A stretch of 64,000 nt of DNA, from the NCBI GenBank assembly GCA_014529385.2, contig CM043951.1, forward strand, positions 111,931,469 through 111,995,468. Reading direction: 5' to 3'. This document shows, piece after piece, positions 22,067 through 34,418 of this stretch. The stretch is from Adiantum capillus-veneris (Eukaryota > Streptophyta > Polypodiopsida > Polypodiales > Pteridaceae). The notes under the pieces are model-generated. The model did not search any database and was not told the origin of the DNA. It saw only the letters and a list, made by a program, of their open reading frames with translations. Both the position numbers and the translations under genes were made by a program. Numbering within the stretch: position 1 is the first letter of the stretch; each line of letters opens with the position of its first letter.

Positions 22067-24549
22067 TGCGGCGACGAACCGCGCGCGCGACCGCTCTCCG
22101 ATGATCGATTCGAAAGCGATAGAGCTCGCTGGCTATGGCGGAGCTCGGAGCTTGTGCTTGAGCTTGGCGGTGGCAGCAGATCCGACCCTTATTGACACAC
22201 TCAGAGGAGATCAGATCACTCAGCTTCTCGGCGTGTGCAATCCCTCCAAGGTGAAGGTGGAATCTTGAAAGAAACTCTATATCTGTAGGAATAGAGTAGA
22301 GCATTGAAGCTTGAGAAAGGGTTTGTGTATTCAGCTTGTTGAGACGACACTGAACAAGACAAGAAAGGACAGTCGAAGTCATTGCATGCAAAGGCATCGA
22401 GGGCTCAAGGGGATAAAGCTTGATGAAGAGCAAAATCAAAGAGCCTTAAAGCTCTCAGGCAGCCGACAGAACTTGAAGCAAGGGGAATTGAGAAGTTAAC
22501 TTTTCAATTGTGTGTGCATCCTTAGATCTTGAATAGGAAACTGGATGCAAAGGCTTGAAGGAAATTGGGGGATTTAGAGTCAATTATGGTAGCATTGCAG
22601 GTGTCAGAGCTTTGAAGGTTTGAACATTGAGTTGCAAGAAGCAAAGGGGGAAGCTTCAAGGCTCAACCGAGAATATTTCTTTTGGTTTGGTGTTGTGTCA
22701 TTCACAAACACACACACACACACACACACACTGTGTGTGTAGCGCTACAGGTTGGGGACTCAAGAGGAAAAGAAGAGTCTATGGCACTCTTGGAAGCTGA
22801 AATTGAGCAAGCTTGGGAATTATGGGCAACAGGTTCTCAACAATAAGATGGCATCAGTTGCAGTAGAGACTTGATTGAAATCATAGACAGAGCATTGCAA
22901 TGGGGGGAATTGAAAGCCTTGAGTAGCTTGGGGAAGAGCAGGTCGAGATTAACCGAGAATAGGGGAAAGCGGGCAATCTCAGCAGTGTGCAGAATCGGGC
23001 AAGCAAGGCAGCCGAGAGCACTTGCTTGGTGTTGTGTATAACACACACACACACAAAGTCGTCGACTGCAGGCAACTTTTGACAGAGAGCAGCAGGTTTT
23101 TTTTTTAATTTCACACTCCCACAATAGTGTGTGTGCAAAGGCTCATTCCCACCGAGCCTGCGACTAAATCCCCCGACTCTTCTCCTCGAGCTCTTGAAAA
23201 GAAATTTTCTCCCAAGCTTGCGAGCGAGCCCAAGCAACACACAGAGCATGTGAGTGAGTGAGAGACAAAGACCAGGGTCTCATCATAGACATCAGCGTTT
23301 CTCCGATTTTGACATCGACTTCTTCGACATCGTCACCCGGCTTCGACGTCCACACACCGAGTCCGAAAAGCTTGAGAGAGAGTGAGAGAGACAGATAGAG
23401 AGCTTGACACCGTGCTTGCGAGCGAGCACAAGCGACCGAGTGCGACGAACATTAGCATTTTACGGCTACCCGGCTCGACACTCATCATTGCGGAGGATTT
23501 CCGACATCCGATCCACACCGGGCACTTCACCACACGAGCGTTCCCGCGATCGACGACCGTGCTTGCGACATGCGTGGGTGAGGTACCTCTATCATAGAGG
23601 ATTGACACCCGGCATTGGCACCGAGCGCACCGATCGCCCTCTACGACACAGTTTAAAGATACGACACCTTTGGAGGCTATTCGACTAGCATATTTCTGCC
23701 CGACGGCAGAAATCGGCACATAGCGACACCGACACGCAGGTTATAGGCTACAGGGGGGTTTTTCAGCCCATTCACTCACAGACTCTCCGATTACCAGACA
23801 CAGCTCTTTCACAGGCGATTTGGCAGTCATTTTGACAGCAGATTCTCTGTGGACACATTCGTTTACAGATGCATTTTGTAGTGAGCACACCTAGTGCTAC
23901 TGAGCTCTTTTCAGAGCAAATATCCCCGCAGGGATCACTTTCACTGCATGCAGCAGTTCTTGGCACCTGTTTGAGCGCGGTTTTACTCATGTACGTTGAG
24001 TTGCGGACACTGCCCACTGTACTACATGTGGAGCCATTTTTGGCTTTTTTGGCAGTTTTTCCCGGTCGTTTCTGAGACTCGGACAGGAACAGCCCTTTCT
24101 GAGACTGTGGCTAGTCCATTTCTGTCTGCATTAGCTTTTGGAGGGTCAATAGCGTGAGGTTTTCTTTGAGCTGGGATGTGCTCAAATGTTGAGACACCTT
24201 CGGTGATACAGGTAGCTGGAGTTTCCCTTTACGATACCCTCGCCATAGGATATGTATCTGGACGGTTATTTATGCTTTTGATGCCGAGTTGGCACTCACA
24301 TAGCACTTGTTTTGTGCAGCAGATGCCCAGTTAGTGCAATTGGCACATTTATATGCATTTTGAGTTGAGTTTTGACTCCTTATACAAAGGAAACTCTACC
24401 GGATTTACTTCCCGCGAGTTGTGACTTCCATTGTTGGCACTTTTGAGTTTATTTCGGTTGAGATTTTACTCCCGATACAAAGGTTACTCTGCCCAAATTT
24501 CTACAGCTTCTCGCCATAGTTTGGCACCTCTCAAATCCTCTTGTCAGCG
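22067..24549 (+). other. long untranslated leader of the copia element
   Basis: About 2.5 kb without a credible ORF, with (CA)n tracts near 22709 and 23040. The part at about 23955-24260 aligns with the leader of the gypsy element (about 48945-49255), although the two elements belong to different superfamilies. Confidence 0.75.
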
Positions 24550-27500
24550 ATGGCTTCTTCTTCAGAAAAGGAGGAGTATTTCATTCGGAAGTTCGATGGC
24601 AACAACTTCACCACGTGGAAAGAGCGCATGAAAGATGTTTTGATAAACAAAGGCCTCCCAGAATCGTTAAAAGAGCGCGCAGAGGATGATGATTATACAC
24701 AAGATCAATGGGAGATTTTGGATGCAAAAGCCATGGCTACGATACGTCTACATCTAGCCGAGTCAGTCTTCTTCACTATCATCGGGAAGAAAACAACCAA
24801 GGAACTTTGGGATAGCTTATGTTCAGCATGGGAGAGCAAAAGTGCATCCAACAAAGTTTTTCTCATGAAAAAGCTTATGAATCTCAACATGAAAGAAGGT
24901 AGCATAGTTTCCAGTCATTTAAATGAGTTCAACTCCTTGTTCAGTCAGCTGACATCTCAGGGCTTTAAGGAGTTTGACGATGAACTCAAGTCTATCTTCT
25001 TGTTATGCTCTCTACCTAGTTCATGGGATATCTTTTGCACAGCCATTAACAAATTCAGCTCCGAATGGAAAGTTAGAGTTCAATGCTGTCACAGATGCGT
25101 TGCTCACTGAAGAGATTCGTCGTAAATCTCTCGATAATGCTAGTCATGGAGATGCATATATGGCTGGCATTTCAACAAAGCCAAGAGGCCGTGACAGGAA
25201 CAAATACAAGAGAAAAAGTAGAGATCGAAATCCTCATAGTCCTAGCAGAAACAGGAACCAAAGTAGAGACCGCAATGCCAAAAATGTCGAGTGTTACTAT
25301 TGCCACAAGAAGGGTCATTACAAAAAGGATTGTCGCAGTTTCCTAAGAGATCAGAAAAACATGCAAAAGGATAATTCTGGCAAAGGCAAAAGTACAGTAA
25401 AGATTGAGGAGCTCAATGTTGTTGAGTCTCCCATACCTACCACTGCAGTAGAAAATGCTCCTCCTCCAGTGATGCACATTATGCACACAAAGATTGATGC
25501 CGAGGTGACAACAGATGCCTCAGATGTTCTCATTTTCACTTCAGATCTCACTCTAGATGCTTTGGTTGCACAGGATGAGGGTTATGCACAGAATTGGATC
25601 CTTGATTCTGGTGCAAGTTTTCATGTCACACTGCATGGAGAGTGGTTTTCCTCTTATGCATCCATGCATGGAATAGTCAAGCTTGGTGATTCCTATGAGC
25701 TTGACATTATTGGCATTGGTGATGTGAAACTTCAGATGCATAATGGCACTACTTTTGTGCTACAGAATGTCAGACATGTGTCCAAGCTTACGAAAAGCTT
25801 TCTTATTATAGGGCAATTGGATGATCTTGGCTACACTACAGTTTTTGGTAATCATTTTTGGATGATCCGCAAGAACAACCTTATCATGATGAAAGGAAAT
25901 AAAAATGGATCCCTGTACTCTTTGTTTGTTTTGAGTGTCGACAAACACTCTATCTATGTTGCCGAGCTGCCGTCTCCTAAGTTGTGGCATAGCCGGCTAG
26001 CCCAGAAGGGAATGAAAACACTTCAGCATTTTGGCTACTTACATGTGTTAGATTACACGGACTTTCCATTGTGTGAGCATTGTCTGTATGGAAAACAGAC
26101 TAGATTAACATCTTCGCCATTGAATAAGAAACTAGGCGAACCTCTAGACTTGGTGCACAGTGATTTGTGTGGTCCAATGCCACATAAAACTCTAGGGGGG
26201 GCGAACTACTTTCTCACATTCATAGATGATTCTACCAGAAAGGTGTGGGTGTATCTCCTTAAGCGTAAGGAAGAAGTTTTTTCGACATTCCAAAAATTGC
26301 TCGCCATGGTTGAGAACCAATCAGGAACAAAGCTCAAAGCTTTTTGCACGGACAATGGTGGAGAATACGTCTCCACAGAGTTCAGGAATTTTTGCAATAG
26401 AAGAGGCATTCAGCGGCAGTTTACTGCTCCATACACACCTGCACAAAATGGGATAGCTGAAAGAATGAATCGTACGATTCAAGAGCGAGTTGTCTCTATG
26501 ATGTCTATGGCGAAGCTTACTCCCGAATTTTGGGGGGAAGCTGTTCTGACAGCAATGCACATCATCAACAGGTCACCTAGTTCTCCTTTGAATTTCAAAA
26601 TTCCATAGGAATTATGGACTGGCAAAAGGCCAAGCTATGAGCATTTACGTGTATTTGGATGTGAAGCATATGCACATGTGCCCAAAGAACTTCGTCGGAA
26701 GTTAGATCCCAGATCACACAAATGCATTTTTATTGGCTATGTTACAAACGGAGAGATGGGCTATCGTCTCTGGCACCCAGAATCAAACAAAGTCATTCGT
26801 AGCTCACATGTGATTTTGAATGAATCAAAAATGCACAAGAAGCCCATCAAAGATGTTGAGTACAAACGTGTTTGTTTTGAGGATGTAGCCTCCGAACCAA
26901 CTCAGTTCAGTAGTGTTGCACCTACTCCTCAAGTGCAAGATACTAGTATTGCTCTGGAGAGAGCGGAGTCTAGCAGTCAGGCACTAAGATGCTCTGAGAG
27001 AGTATCACGTGCGCCCAAGCGGTTTGAGCCGGGTATACACCACATTTTGGTCACTAACAGTGGAGAGCCCACCTGCTACAAAGAAGTTATACAAATGGAG
27101 GATAGCGTTAAGTGGGAGCAGGCTATGCAATCAGAATACAATTCGATTGTCGCTAATGAGACATGGGATTTGGTTGAATTACCAAAAAGAAAAAATGCTT
27201 TACCTTGCAAGTGGGTATACAACGGAAGATCCCGAGCCTAGATATAAGGCTCATCTAGTTGCCAAGGGTTTCAAGCAGCAAAAAGGTGTGGATTTTGATG
27301 AGATTTTCTCTCCAGTAGTCAAGATGACTACACTTCGCACCGTGCTTGGCTTGGTTGCTATCCAGGACATGGAACTTGTCCAAATGGATGTGAACACAAC
27401 ATTTCTTTACGGGGATCTAGATGAAGATGTCTACATGAAACAACCAGAGGGATGTTAAGTATGGAGCCTGATTTACCCTTGTAATTTTCTGTGCTAAAAG

Positions 27501-29298
27501 CGCACATTTGTAAGGCCCCCATTATGAGGAGAAGCCATCGTGCGTGAAGGAAAATCACTCACCGGAAACCAAAATTTTCACGGACAAGAATCAGGGGCAA
27601 ATTTAAAGGCCTTGGGGGCGGAGGCCTCCGAGACTTTTTTTTTCGCCGGAATATTATGGCCGGACAGCGGCCGGAAAGTGGTCAGAAAACAACCGGTCGG
27701 TTGGCCGGTGGGCGGTAGTCAATGGCCGATGACCGGTGGTCGGAAGTCAATGGCCGGTGGCCGGTGGTCGGAAGTCAATGGCCGATGGCCGGTGGCCGCA
27801 TTCAATTGCCGGTGGCCGAATTCAAAAGCGGACTTGTCTTCTCAAGGGCGGCCACACATGGGCAGATTGGAGGGTCCGATTTGGACTTATTCGCACAAGG
27901 GCGGCTACACATGGCTGTCTCTCATAAGAGAGGGCAGCCCTTTTGGCCTATAGAAGGAGTCCATTTCTACACACATTTCATAGTGTGAAGTTGATGCAAC
28001 AAGGTGAGTGTGAGGTGGTGAGAGTGAAGCAAGGCGGGAGCTCCATTAAGGGTATAATCCCTTTGTAAACTACTTCTTGTTTTGAAGTACTAAAGCCATT
28101 GAGTGGCTGCTTTCCCGTGGACATAGCCCACATTGGGTGAACCACGTATATCGTGTATACTCTCTCTCTCTCTCTCTCTACTCTATTATCTCGTGTATAT
28201 AAATCTGTCTCTCTCCATTAAGTAATCTACTCAATTATCTATTTAGCTACGTCTTATTTCCTAACAAGGGATTCGTATGTGAAACCCAAAAACCAACGAG
28301 GTCAGAATTGGTTTGTAGACTTAAGAAGGCAATCTATGGCCTCAAGCAAGGTTCAAGGCAATGGTATCAAAAATTCGACAAATTCATGCAGTCTCAAGGT
28401 TACATTAGAAGTCAAGAGGATCACTGCTTATACACAAAAAGGTTGAACGATGGTTCTTTAATCATCTTGATCTTGTATGTAGATGATATGCTTATCGTAG
28501 GCAAATCAATTGATGAAATCAATCAGTTGAAAAAGATGCTAAGCACTCAGTTTTCCATGAAGGATTTGGGAGATGCCAATCACTTTCTTGGTATGCACAT
28601 CAAGAGAGATAGGCAACGTGGAATTCTTGAATTATCTCGAGAAAAGTACATCCACAAAGTCTTGCAATGTTTTAGTATGCAGGGGGGGAAGTCATTGAGT
28701 ACCCCAATGCAAGCATACTCCAAACTTAGCAAGGAAGACTCTCCCAAGACAGTGGCTGAGAAAGAGGAAATGGCGAAAGTACCATATTCTTCAGCAGTTG
28801 GTAGTTTGATGTACGCTATGGTAGCCACAAGACCAGACATTGCATATGCAGTGGGAGTGGTTAGTAGGCACATGGCAAACCCTGGTAAGAAGCATTGGGA
28901 AGCAGTGAAGAAAATCCTCAGATATTTGAAAGGTACAGCTAGCAAGTGTTTACGCTTCGAAAACAGTGATGCATCTATTGTAGGTTACACAGATGCGGAT
29001 TATGCGGGTTGCGTAGATCGTAGAAGATCCACATCTGGCTATGTGTTCATGTTTGCTGGAGCAACTTTCTCTTGGAGATCGTGTCTCCAAGATTGCACGT
29101 CTTCATCTACCACTGAGGCAGAATATGTTACTGCGTCTGACGCCAGCAAGGAAGCCATATGGTTGGCTCGTCTAGTGGGAGATTTGGGCATTCACGAGGT
29201 TCCACTACTACATTGTGATAGTCAGAGTGCCATTGCTTTGGCAAAGAATCCAGTGTTTCACTCAAAGTCAAAACACATAGAGGTCAGATACCATGTCA
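24550..29298 (+). pseudogene. copia GAG-POL polyprotein, frameshifted and split
   Basis: Starts MASSSEKEEYF at 24550. The order is GAG (UBN2-type, with a frameshift near 25060), zinc knuckle CYYCHKKGHYKKDC (25290), protease DSGASFHVT (25605), GAG-pre-integrase zinc region (CEHCLYGK), integrase core (HSDLCGP at 26157, TDNGGEY at 26350, then AERMNRT with the Glu at 26457), RT, and RNase H. A TAG at 26606-26608 sits before ELWTGKRPSYEHL. A second frameshift lies near 27226. RT is split after KQPEG by a solo LTR and resumes at 28267. YVDD is at 28477 and the RNase H DADY at 28990. The sequence breaks off at HIEVRYHV where the LTR remnant begins. Not functional. Confidence 0.92.
27453..28266 (+). 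repeat. solo LTR (814 bp) inserted in the copia RT
   Basis: TGTTAAGTAT...TTCCTAACA ends and a perfect 5-bp target duplication AGGGA (27448-27452; 28267-28271). The RT frame is restored if it is removed. It carries a GGCCGGTGG-rich minisatellite (27660-27830) and a CT tract near 28165. It is unrelated to the host element's LTR; orientation is not proven. Confidence 0.9.
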
Positions 29299-29338
29299 TC
29301 TTGCACACACTCCGTACACGCACTAGAGCAACACAACA
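29299..29338 (+). repeat. 3' LTR remnant of the copia element (40 bp)
   Basis: TCTTGCACACACTC to CAACACAACA matches the last 40 bp of the 5' LTR. It is joined directly to the RNase H coding sequence, so a deletion removed everything between. Confidence 0.85.
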
Positions 29339-29870
29339 CGTATTGCCAACAGCTCACCATTGTGTTATTTCTATGTCTACGAGCGGATTTCAAGTCCTAG
29401 AATAGCACCATGGCGAGCCGTTTGGCAATACGGCAAGCCATAGATCTTGCTTACAATGCATATGCATTGTGGGCAAGCTTTATGGATTGATGTATTGCCA
29501 AACGGCTCGCCATGGTGTTGTCTATATGTTTGCGAGCGATTTTTCGTTAAAAATACCTCGTGCCCCTAAAAACAACACAATGGTGATCCTTTCACAATAC
29601 ATCAAGCCATAAAGCTTTCCCACAAGGCGTATGCATTGTGGGCAAGCTTTATGGCTTGCCATATTTCCAACAGCTCGCCATGGCGTTGTCTATATATCTG
29701 CGAGTGGTTTCCAGGCCATAAAATCGCTTCACAACTCTAAAAACAACACAATTGTAAGTCGTTTGCCAAATTGGCAAGCTATAGAGCTTATCCACATCGC
29801 ATATGCATTGTGGGCAAGATCTACGGCTTGTCGTTTTTCTAAACGCCTCATCATTGTGTAGTTTTTATGT
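29339..29870. repeat. array of near-palindromic ~170-bp units
   Basis: Three unit centres (GCATATGC or close variants) at about 29460, 29630 and 29802, so periods are 170 and 172 bp. Each unit has arms of about 50 bp such as GCGAGCCGTTTGGCAATAC paired with GTATTGCCAAACGGCTCGC. Units are separated by a spacer ending CTAAAAACAACACAATGG. A fourth centre lies at about 21810 across the copia insertion. Confidence 0.85.
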
Positions 29871-30547
29871 TATGTTAGGTTTAGGTTATATGTTAGGGTT
29901 AGGTTATAGCTATCGACGGCATACTAGTCGAGAAAATACAAACGGACTTCGAATATGACGTGTGTACTTCAAAAAACACAATCGGAATTTGAAGTGACTT
30001 GTGTACTTTTAAAAACGCAAATGGACTTTGGTTAGGTTAGGTAGATGTTATAAGATAGGTTAGATATAGGTTTTACGTTAGGTTAGATTATATTATAGGT
30101 TAGGCATCATGATTATAAGTTAGGTTAGAGCTAGCGTCAAATTAATAGTAGTAAAAACGCAATCGGACTTCGAGGATGACTCGTGTACTTCTAAAAACGC
30201 AAACGGACTTCGGTTAGATTAGGTTATAGGTTAGGTAGATGTTATAAGTTAGGTTATATACATTAAGTTAAGTTAAGTATAGGTTTTACGTTAGGTTAGA
30301 TTATAGGTTAGGTTAAGTTTAAGTTATAAGTTAAGGTCGATTATGTTAGGTTATGTTAAGTTAAGCTACGTTGTTATGTAAGGTTATCTTATACGTTAGG
30401 TTAGATTAAGTTAAGCTACATTAGGCTAATTTATATTAGGTTAGATTAGGTTAATCTACATTAAGTTAAGTTAGGTTAGGTTAAGTTACATTACGTAAGG
30501 TTAGGTTATGCGATGTGGGCAAGCTCTATGGCTTCAAAAGTAGTGCA
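29871..30547 (+). repeat. GGTTA minisatellite with a higher-order repeat and a half palindrome
   Basis: TTAGGTTA/TTAAGTTAGG array. Within it a ~185-bp block containing AAAAACGCAAA(T/C)GGACTT and TAGGTAGATGTTATAAG occurs at about 29974-30060 and again at 30158-30255. At 30507-30530 the right half of a palindromic unit (GATGTGGGCAAGCTCTATGG) appears just before the copia LTR at 30548. Confidence 0.8.
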
Positions 30548-30690
30548 TGTTGAGATGTAGAGAGAAAGAGAGAGAGACGAGACAAGAGACACACCATATA
30601 CGCTCCCAAAGACTGATTCATATTGAGGACAAGATACAAATATATAGGTGAGACCAAGTTGAGTAGAGTGAGACATATATAGCTCCAACA
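30548..30690 (-). repeat. 3' LTR of copia copy 1 (143 bp)
   Basis: On the minus strand it runs TGTTGGAGC ... CATCTCAACA. It is preceded (30691-30702) by the polypurine tract TTTGAGTGGGGG. Confidence 0.93.
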
Positions 30691-30938
30691 CCCCCACTCA
30701 AACAAAGGTCTCTAGCTTTGGATGAAAAAACCCTTGGGGAGATCAAGGGAAAAACCCAAGCCCCTATACAATGTGAAAATATGAACCAGCGATGATGATG
30801 TGAAAGTGAATTGTGCATCTATGTACAAATATTCAAGTGACTTAGAGATCACAATGTGCAAATGTGGAGTGTGCATAGTGCATGGTACCTAAAAGATTAC
30901 AATGTCATATGTACAAAGCTATTACAATAGCAAAGAAG
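30691..30938 (-). other. 3' untranslated interior and polypurine tract of copia copy 1
   Basis: Carries TTGAGTGGGGG against the LTR and, just upstream, GGGTTTTTCCCTTGATC and CAAGGGTTTTTTCATCC, both also present at 15735-15775 in the non-autonomous element. Confidence 0.8.
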
Positions 30939-33900
30939 CTAATCTAGAAAGAGTGAGGTCGAAGCAACTCCAAGCTCCGAGCGCAAGAGGATGAAACGTG
31001 ACTCGTTGAGGCCTTTGGTCAAAATGTCTGCAATCATCTGGTCACTTGGACAATGTTCAACCATAATGGTTCCTTTGCGTACTTCATACCTGACATAATG
31101 ATAATGGACAGCAATGTGCTTTGACTTATTATGTTGAACATAGTCTTTTGCAAGACTAATAGCACTTTGGTTGTCACACCGCAAGGGTGTGCTAGAAAGA
31201 GGAGAGTGACCAATATCAACCAGCATTTGTCGAAGCCAAATCAACTCACGAGCTGCAAGTGATGCCGCAACATATTCTGACTCAGTCGTAGAAACTGCAA
31301 CACAACGTTGTTTCTTGCTAGTCCAAGAAACAAGACAACCATTTATAAAGAAGCAATTTCCACTAGTAGATCGCATAGATAAATGTGAGCTTGCCCAGTC
31401 TGCATCTGTGTAACCCAAAAGAGAAAGAGATTGCATAGAATCCGATGTGAGTTGTCGTCGATAGACTAAACCAAAATCTGTAGTGCCTTTCAAGTATTTC
31501 AACACACGCTTTGCAGCAGACCAATGCTTAAGAGAAGGACATGCAAGATGTTGTCCAAGATAATTAGCAGCAAACAGAATATCAGGATGACTGTTCATGC
31601 CAACAAACTGAAGGCATCCAATCAAGTTAGCATAAGGTTGATTTGTGACAAGTTGACCGCCATTGTCAGAAGTGTTCTTCGTAGAGCTTGCAAGACAAGG
31701 TGTGTTGGCTGAATGTGCAGATTCCATACCAAATTTTTGAATAGTATCTGCAATAAACTTTGACTGTCAAAGGAATAAAATACCTTTTGTATGGTTCCGT
31801 TGGATTTGAATGCCAAGACACGAGTGAATCTCTCCAAGATCCACCATATCAAATGAAGAAGACAATAACTTTTTCACTTGCTGAAGAAATCCCAAATCAT
31901 TGGAAACAAGGATGGTATCATCCACATAAAAAGCAAGAATCACAAAACTGCTACCTTGGCGTTTTATGTATAAGTTGGGGTCTGACGAGCAAGAGATGAA
32001 TCCTTTAGAGGTGAGAAAAAGATCAAATTTTGTATACCAGGCTCGCGAAGCTTGTTTGAGACCATATAGTGCCTTATGGAGTTGAGCAACAAGGTCTTCT
32101 TTACCTGGAATAACAAACCCTTCTGGTTGTTCCATATAAATTTCCTCTTCCAAGTCACCATTAAGAAAAGCAGCTCGCACATCCATTTGATGAGCTTCTA
32201 AATCAAATTGAACAGCAAATGCCAATAAAACTCGAACACTTGTAATGCAAACAACTGGTGAAAAAGTCTCTTGATAATCAACACCAGCTACTTGGGAATA
32301 ACCTTTTGCAACTAAACGCGCCTTGAACTTGTCAAAAGATCCATCTGCTTTTACTTTTGTCTTATACACCCACTTACATTTAATAGCTGTACGACCAGGA
32401 GGTAATTCAGTTAGTATCCATGTACCTTTAGAGATAAGAGAATCGTACTCTGCTTCCATAGCCTCTTGCCATTGATCCTTTTGTGGTGAAGAGATAGCTT
32501 CATCATAATTAATGGGATCTTCGGAAGTAGAAAAAGCATTATCAGCAATATCGTCATCATAAACATGACATGAGCCATGTTCAAAATCAATAGGCAGATC
32601 AACAAAAATATCAATATCATCATTGGCAACATTCGGAATGGATGGTTGTGAAGAGGAAAGTTGCTCTATAGGAAGAGTTTCATCTTCTGAAAGAAATGGA
32701 AAAGCTTGAAGCAATGATTTAGTATCATCAGAATCATCCATGGACCATGAGACTCCCATAAGCTGTTCGTTAAAAGTAGCATCACGATTCACAATTACTT
32801 TCTTGGAGGAAGGGTCATAGAATTTGTAGCCTTTGGAAGTGTCAGAATATCCAATAAAAATAACTTTAAGACCAGGAGCATCAAGCTTTGTTCGTGTTTC
32901 TTTGGGAACATGAATATAAGCAATACATCCAAAGGTTCGAAAATGAGATACAGAAGGAATGTCACCTGTCCATGCTGTGATGGGTTTCTTACCAGAGGGT
33001 GCAGTAGTAGGAAGATGATTCTGAATAAATACTGCTGTCAAAGTAGCTTCAGTCCAAAAAACACGAGATAAGCCAGAATGAATCAGCATACATCTTACAG
33101 CATTGAGAATAGTGCGATTCTTTCGTTCAGCAACTCCGTTCTGTTGAGGCGAATATGGAATAGTGTGTTCATGATGAATTCTACTGTCAGCACAGTAACT
33201 CACAAACTCTCGAGAAACATATTCGCCTCCATTGTCACTACGAAGCTTCTTAAGGCGACGACCAGTTTGAAGTTCCGCAGCCTTGTGGAATTGTTTGAAA
33301 ACAGATAAGGCTTCAGATTTTTGTCTAAGTAGAAATACAGTCGTATACCTTGAGAAATCATCAATGAAAGTAATGAAGTAGCGATATTGTGATCTCGAAG
33401 AAGGTAGAGGTCCACATATATCAGTATGAACAAGATTCAATATGTCATGAGAATGAGTTGTATTTGAAAGAGGAAAGGGTTTGCGATTGTGTTTCCCAAG
33501 AGCACAAAATTCACAAATTCCCATATGAGGATGGGCTTTAAGATCCATGCCATGAACAAGATCACGACGTTGAAGATCAAGGAGTTTTGAGAAATCAGCA
33601 TGAACAAAACGGTGATGCCATACTTTGCAATCATGATCACCTGGAGCAGTGACAACATTTGCTACAGCATCGTTGAGAGAGAGTTCAAACAAATTATCAT
33701 TTCGAGGAGCAGTGGCTATAGTCTGTCCATCTTTCTCAACTCGGCATTTGGTATGATCAAATCCAACAAACAGACCAAGATCAACAAGTCTAGCAACTGA
33801 AAGAAGATTACGTTGAAGATTTGGTACATGTAATACTCCTCGCAAAATTCGAGTGGAAGAAGATAAGGTACCAAGATATAAGTCTCCAATACCCTTTACT

Positions 33901-34418
33901 TGACAAGTAGTATCATCAACAAGATAAACAACACGTTGAACTGGCAGTGGATGATAGTTATGGAGCCACTTAGACTGATATGTCATATTTCCTGTAGCAC
34001 CAGAATCGACAATAAAAAGTGATCCATCTCGTACATGAAGTATTCTGTCTGGAGCAACTGAACATAGCACACAGCTTGTTTCTGGTACAATGTTGTTTCG
34101 ATGTTCAGTAGCATATGCTCTATTCCGATCTGTGTCGAATCGACGCTTATAGCACATATGAGTGGGATGATCAGATCGTCCACAATATTCACAAGAAGAA
34201 GAAAAAGAGTCTCTAGATAAACGTGGTTGTTTTGTGGTAATATTGTGTTCTTCATCATATTGACGTGCCCAACAATCATCTTCAGTATGGCCATTTCTGT
34301 TGCAGTAAGAACATTGCTTATTAGGAAATTTGCGACGAGAGAAAATATTACCGCGACGGCCACCTCTGCGGTTTCCTCGTTGAAATGGACGCCTTGGAGC
34401 ATAAAAATCCCGTTCCAT
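30939..34418 (-). pseudogene. copia POL, copy 1 (zinc knuckles-PR-INT-RT-RH), one internal TGA
   Basis: About 1160 codons beginning MERDFYAPRRPF immediately after the gag stop. Two zinc knuckles (CSYCNRNGHTEDDC and CEYCGRSDHPTHMC), protease FIVDSGATGNMT, HHCC region ending CEFCALGKH, integrase catalytic residues in HTDICGP, RSDNGGEY and QNGVAERKNRT, RT with YVDD, and RNase H with DADWASS and TTESEY. The only break is a TGA at 31767-31769 between GILFL and QSKFIADTIQKF, in frame on both sides. The natural end is a TAG after SLFLD. This is the best preserved copia in the window. Confidence 0.92.

Larger units (their letters stand above)
21846..29338 (+). mobile_element. Ty1/copia retrotransposon, 3'-truncated, with nested solo LTR
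   Basis: 5' LTR 21846-22052 (TGTTGGGG...CAACACAACA), primer site TGGTATCAGAGC at 22055, ~2.5-kb leader, GAG-POL 24550-29298 and only the last 40 bp of the 3' LTR (29299-29338). Flanks CATAT (21841-21845) and CGTAT (29339-29343) fit a 5-bp target duplication with one change, and the palindromic repeat resumes in register across the insertion. The 3' end of POL, the polypurine tract and most of the 3' LTR are deleted. Confidence 0.9.

Noticed and set aside
22881..24075. ORFs in the copia leader (for example 23333-23719 minus)
   Set aside because: No family resemblance, both strands open in the same Arg/Ser-rich stretch, and the region is the untranslated leader.
29339..29870. CRISPR array (regularly spaced palindromic repeats)
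   Set aside because: Plant-type sequence, spacers are themselves conserved between units, period ~170 bp, no cas genes. It is a tandem palindromic repeat.
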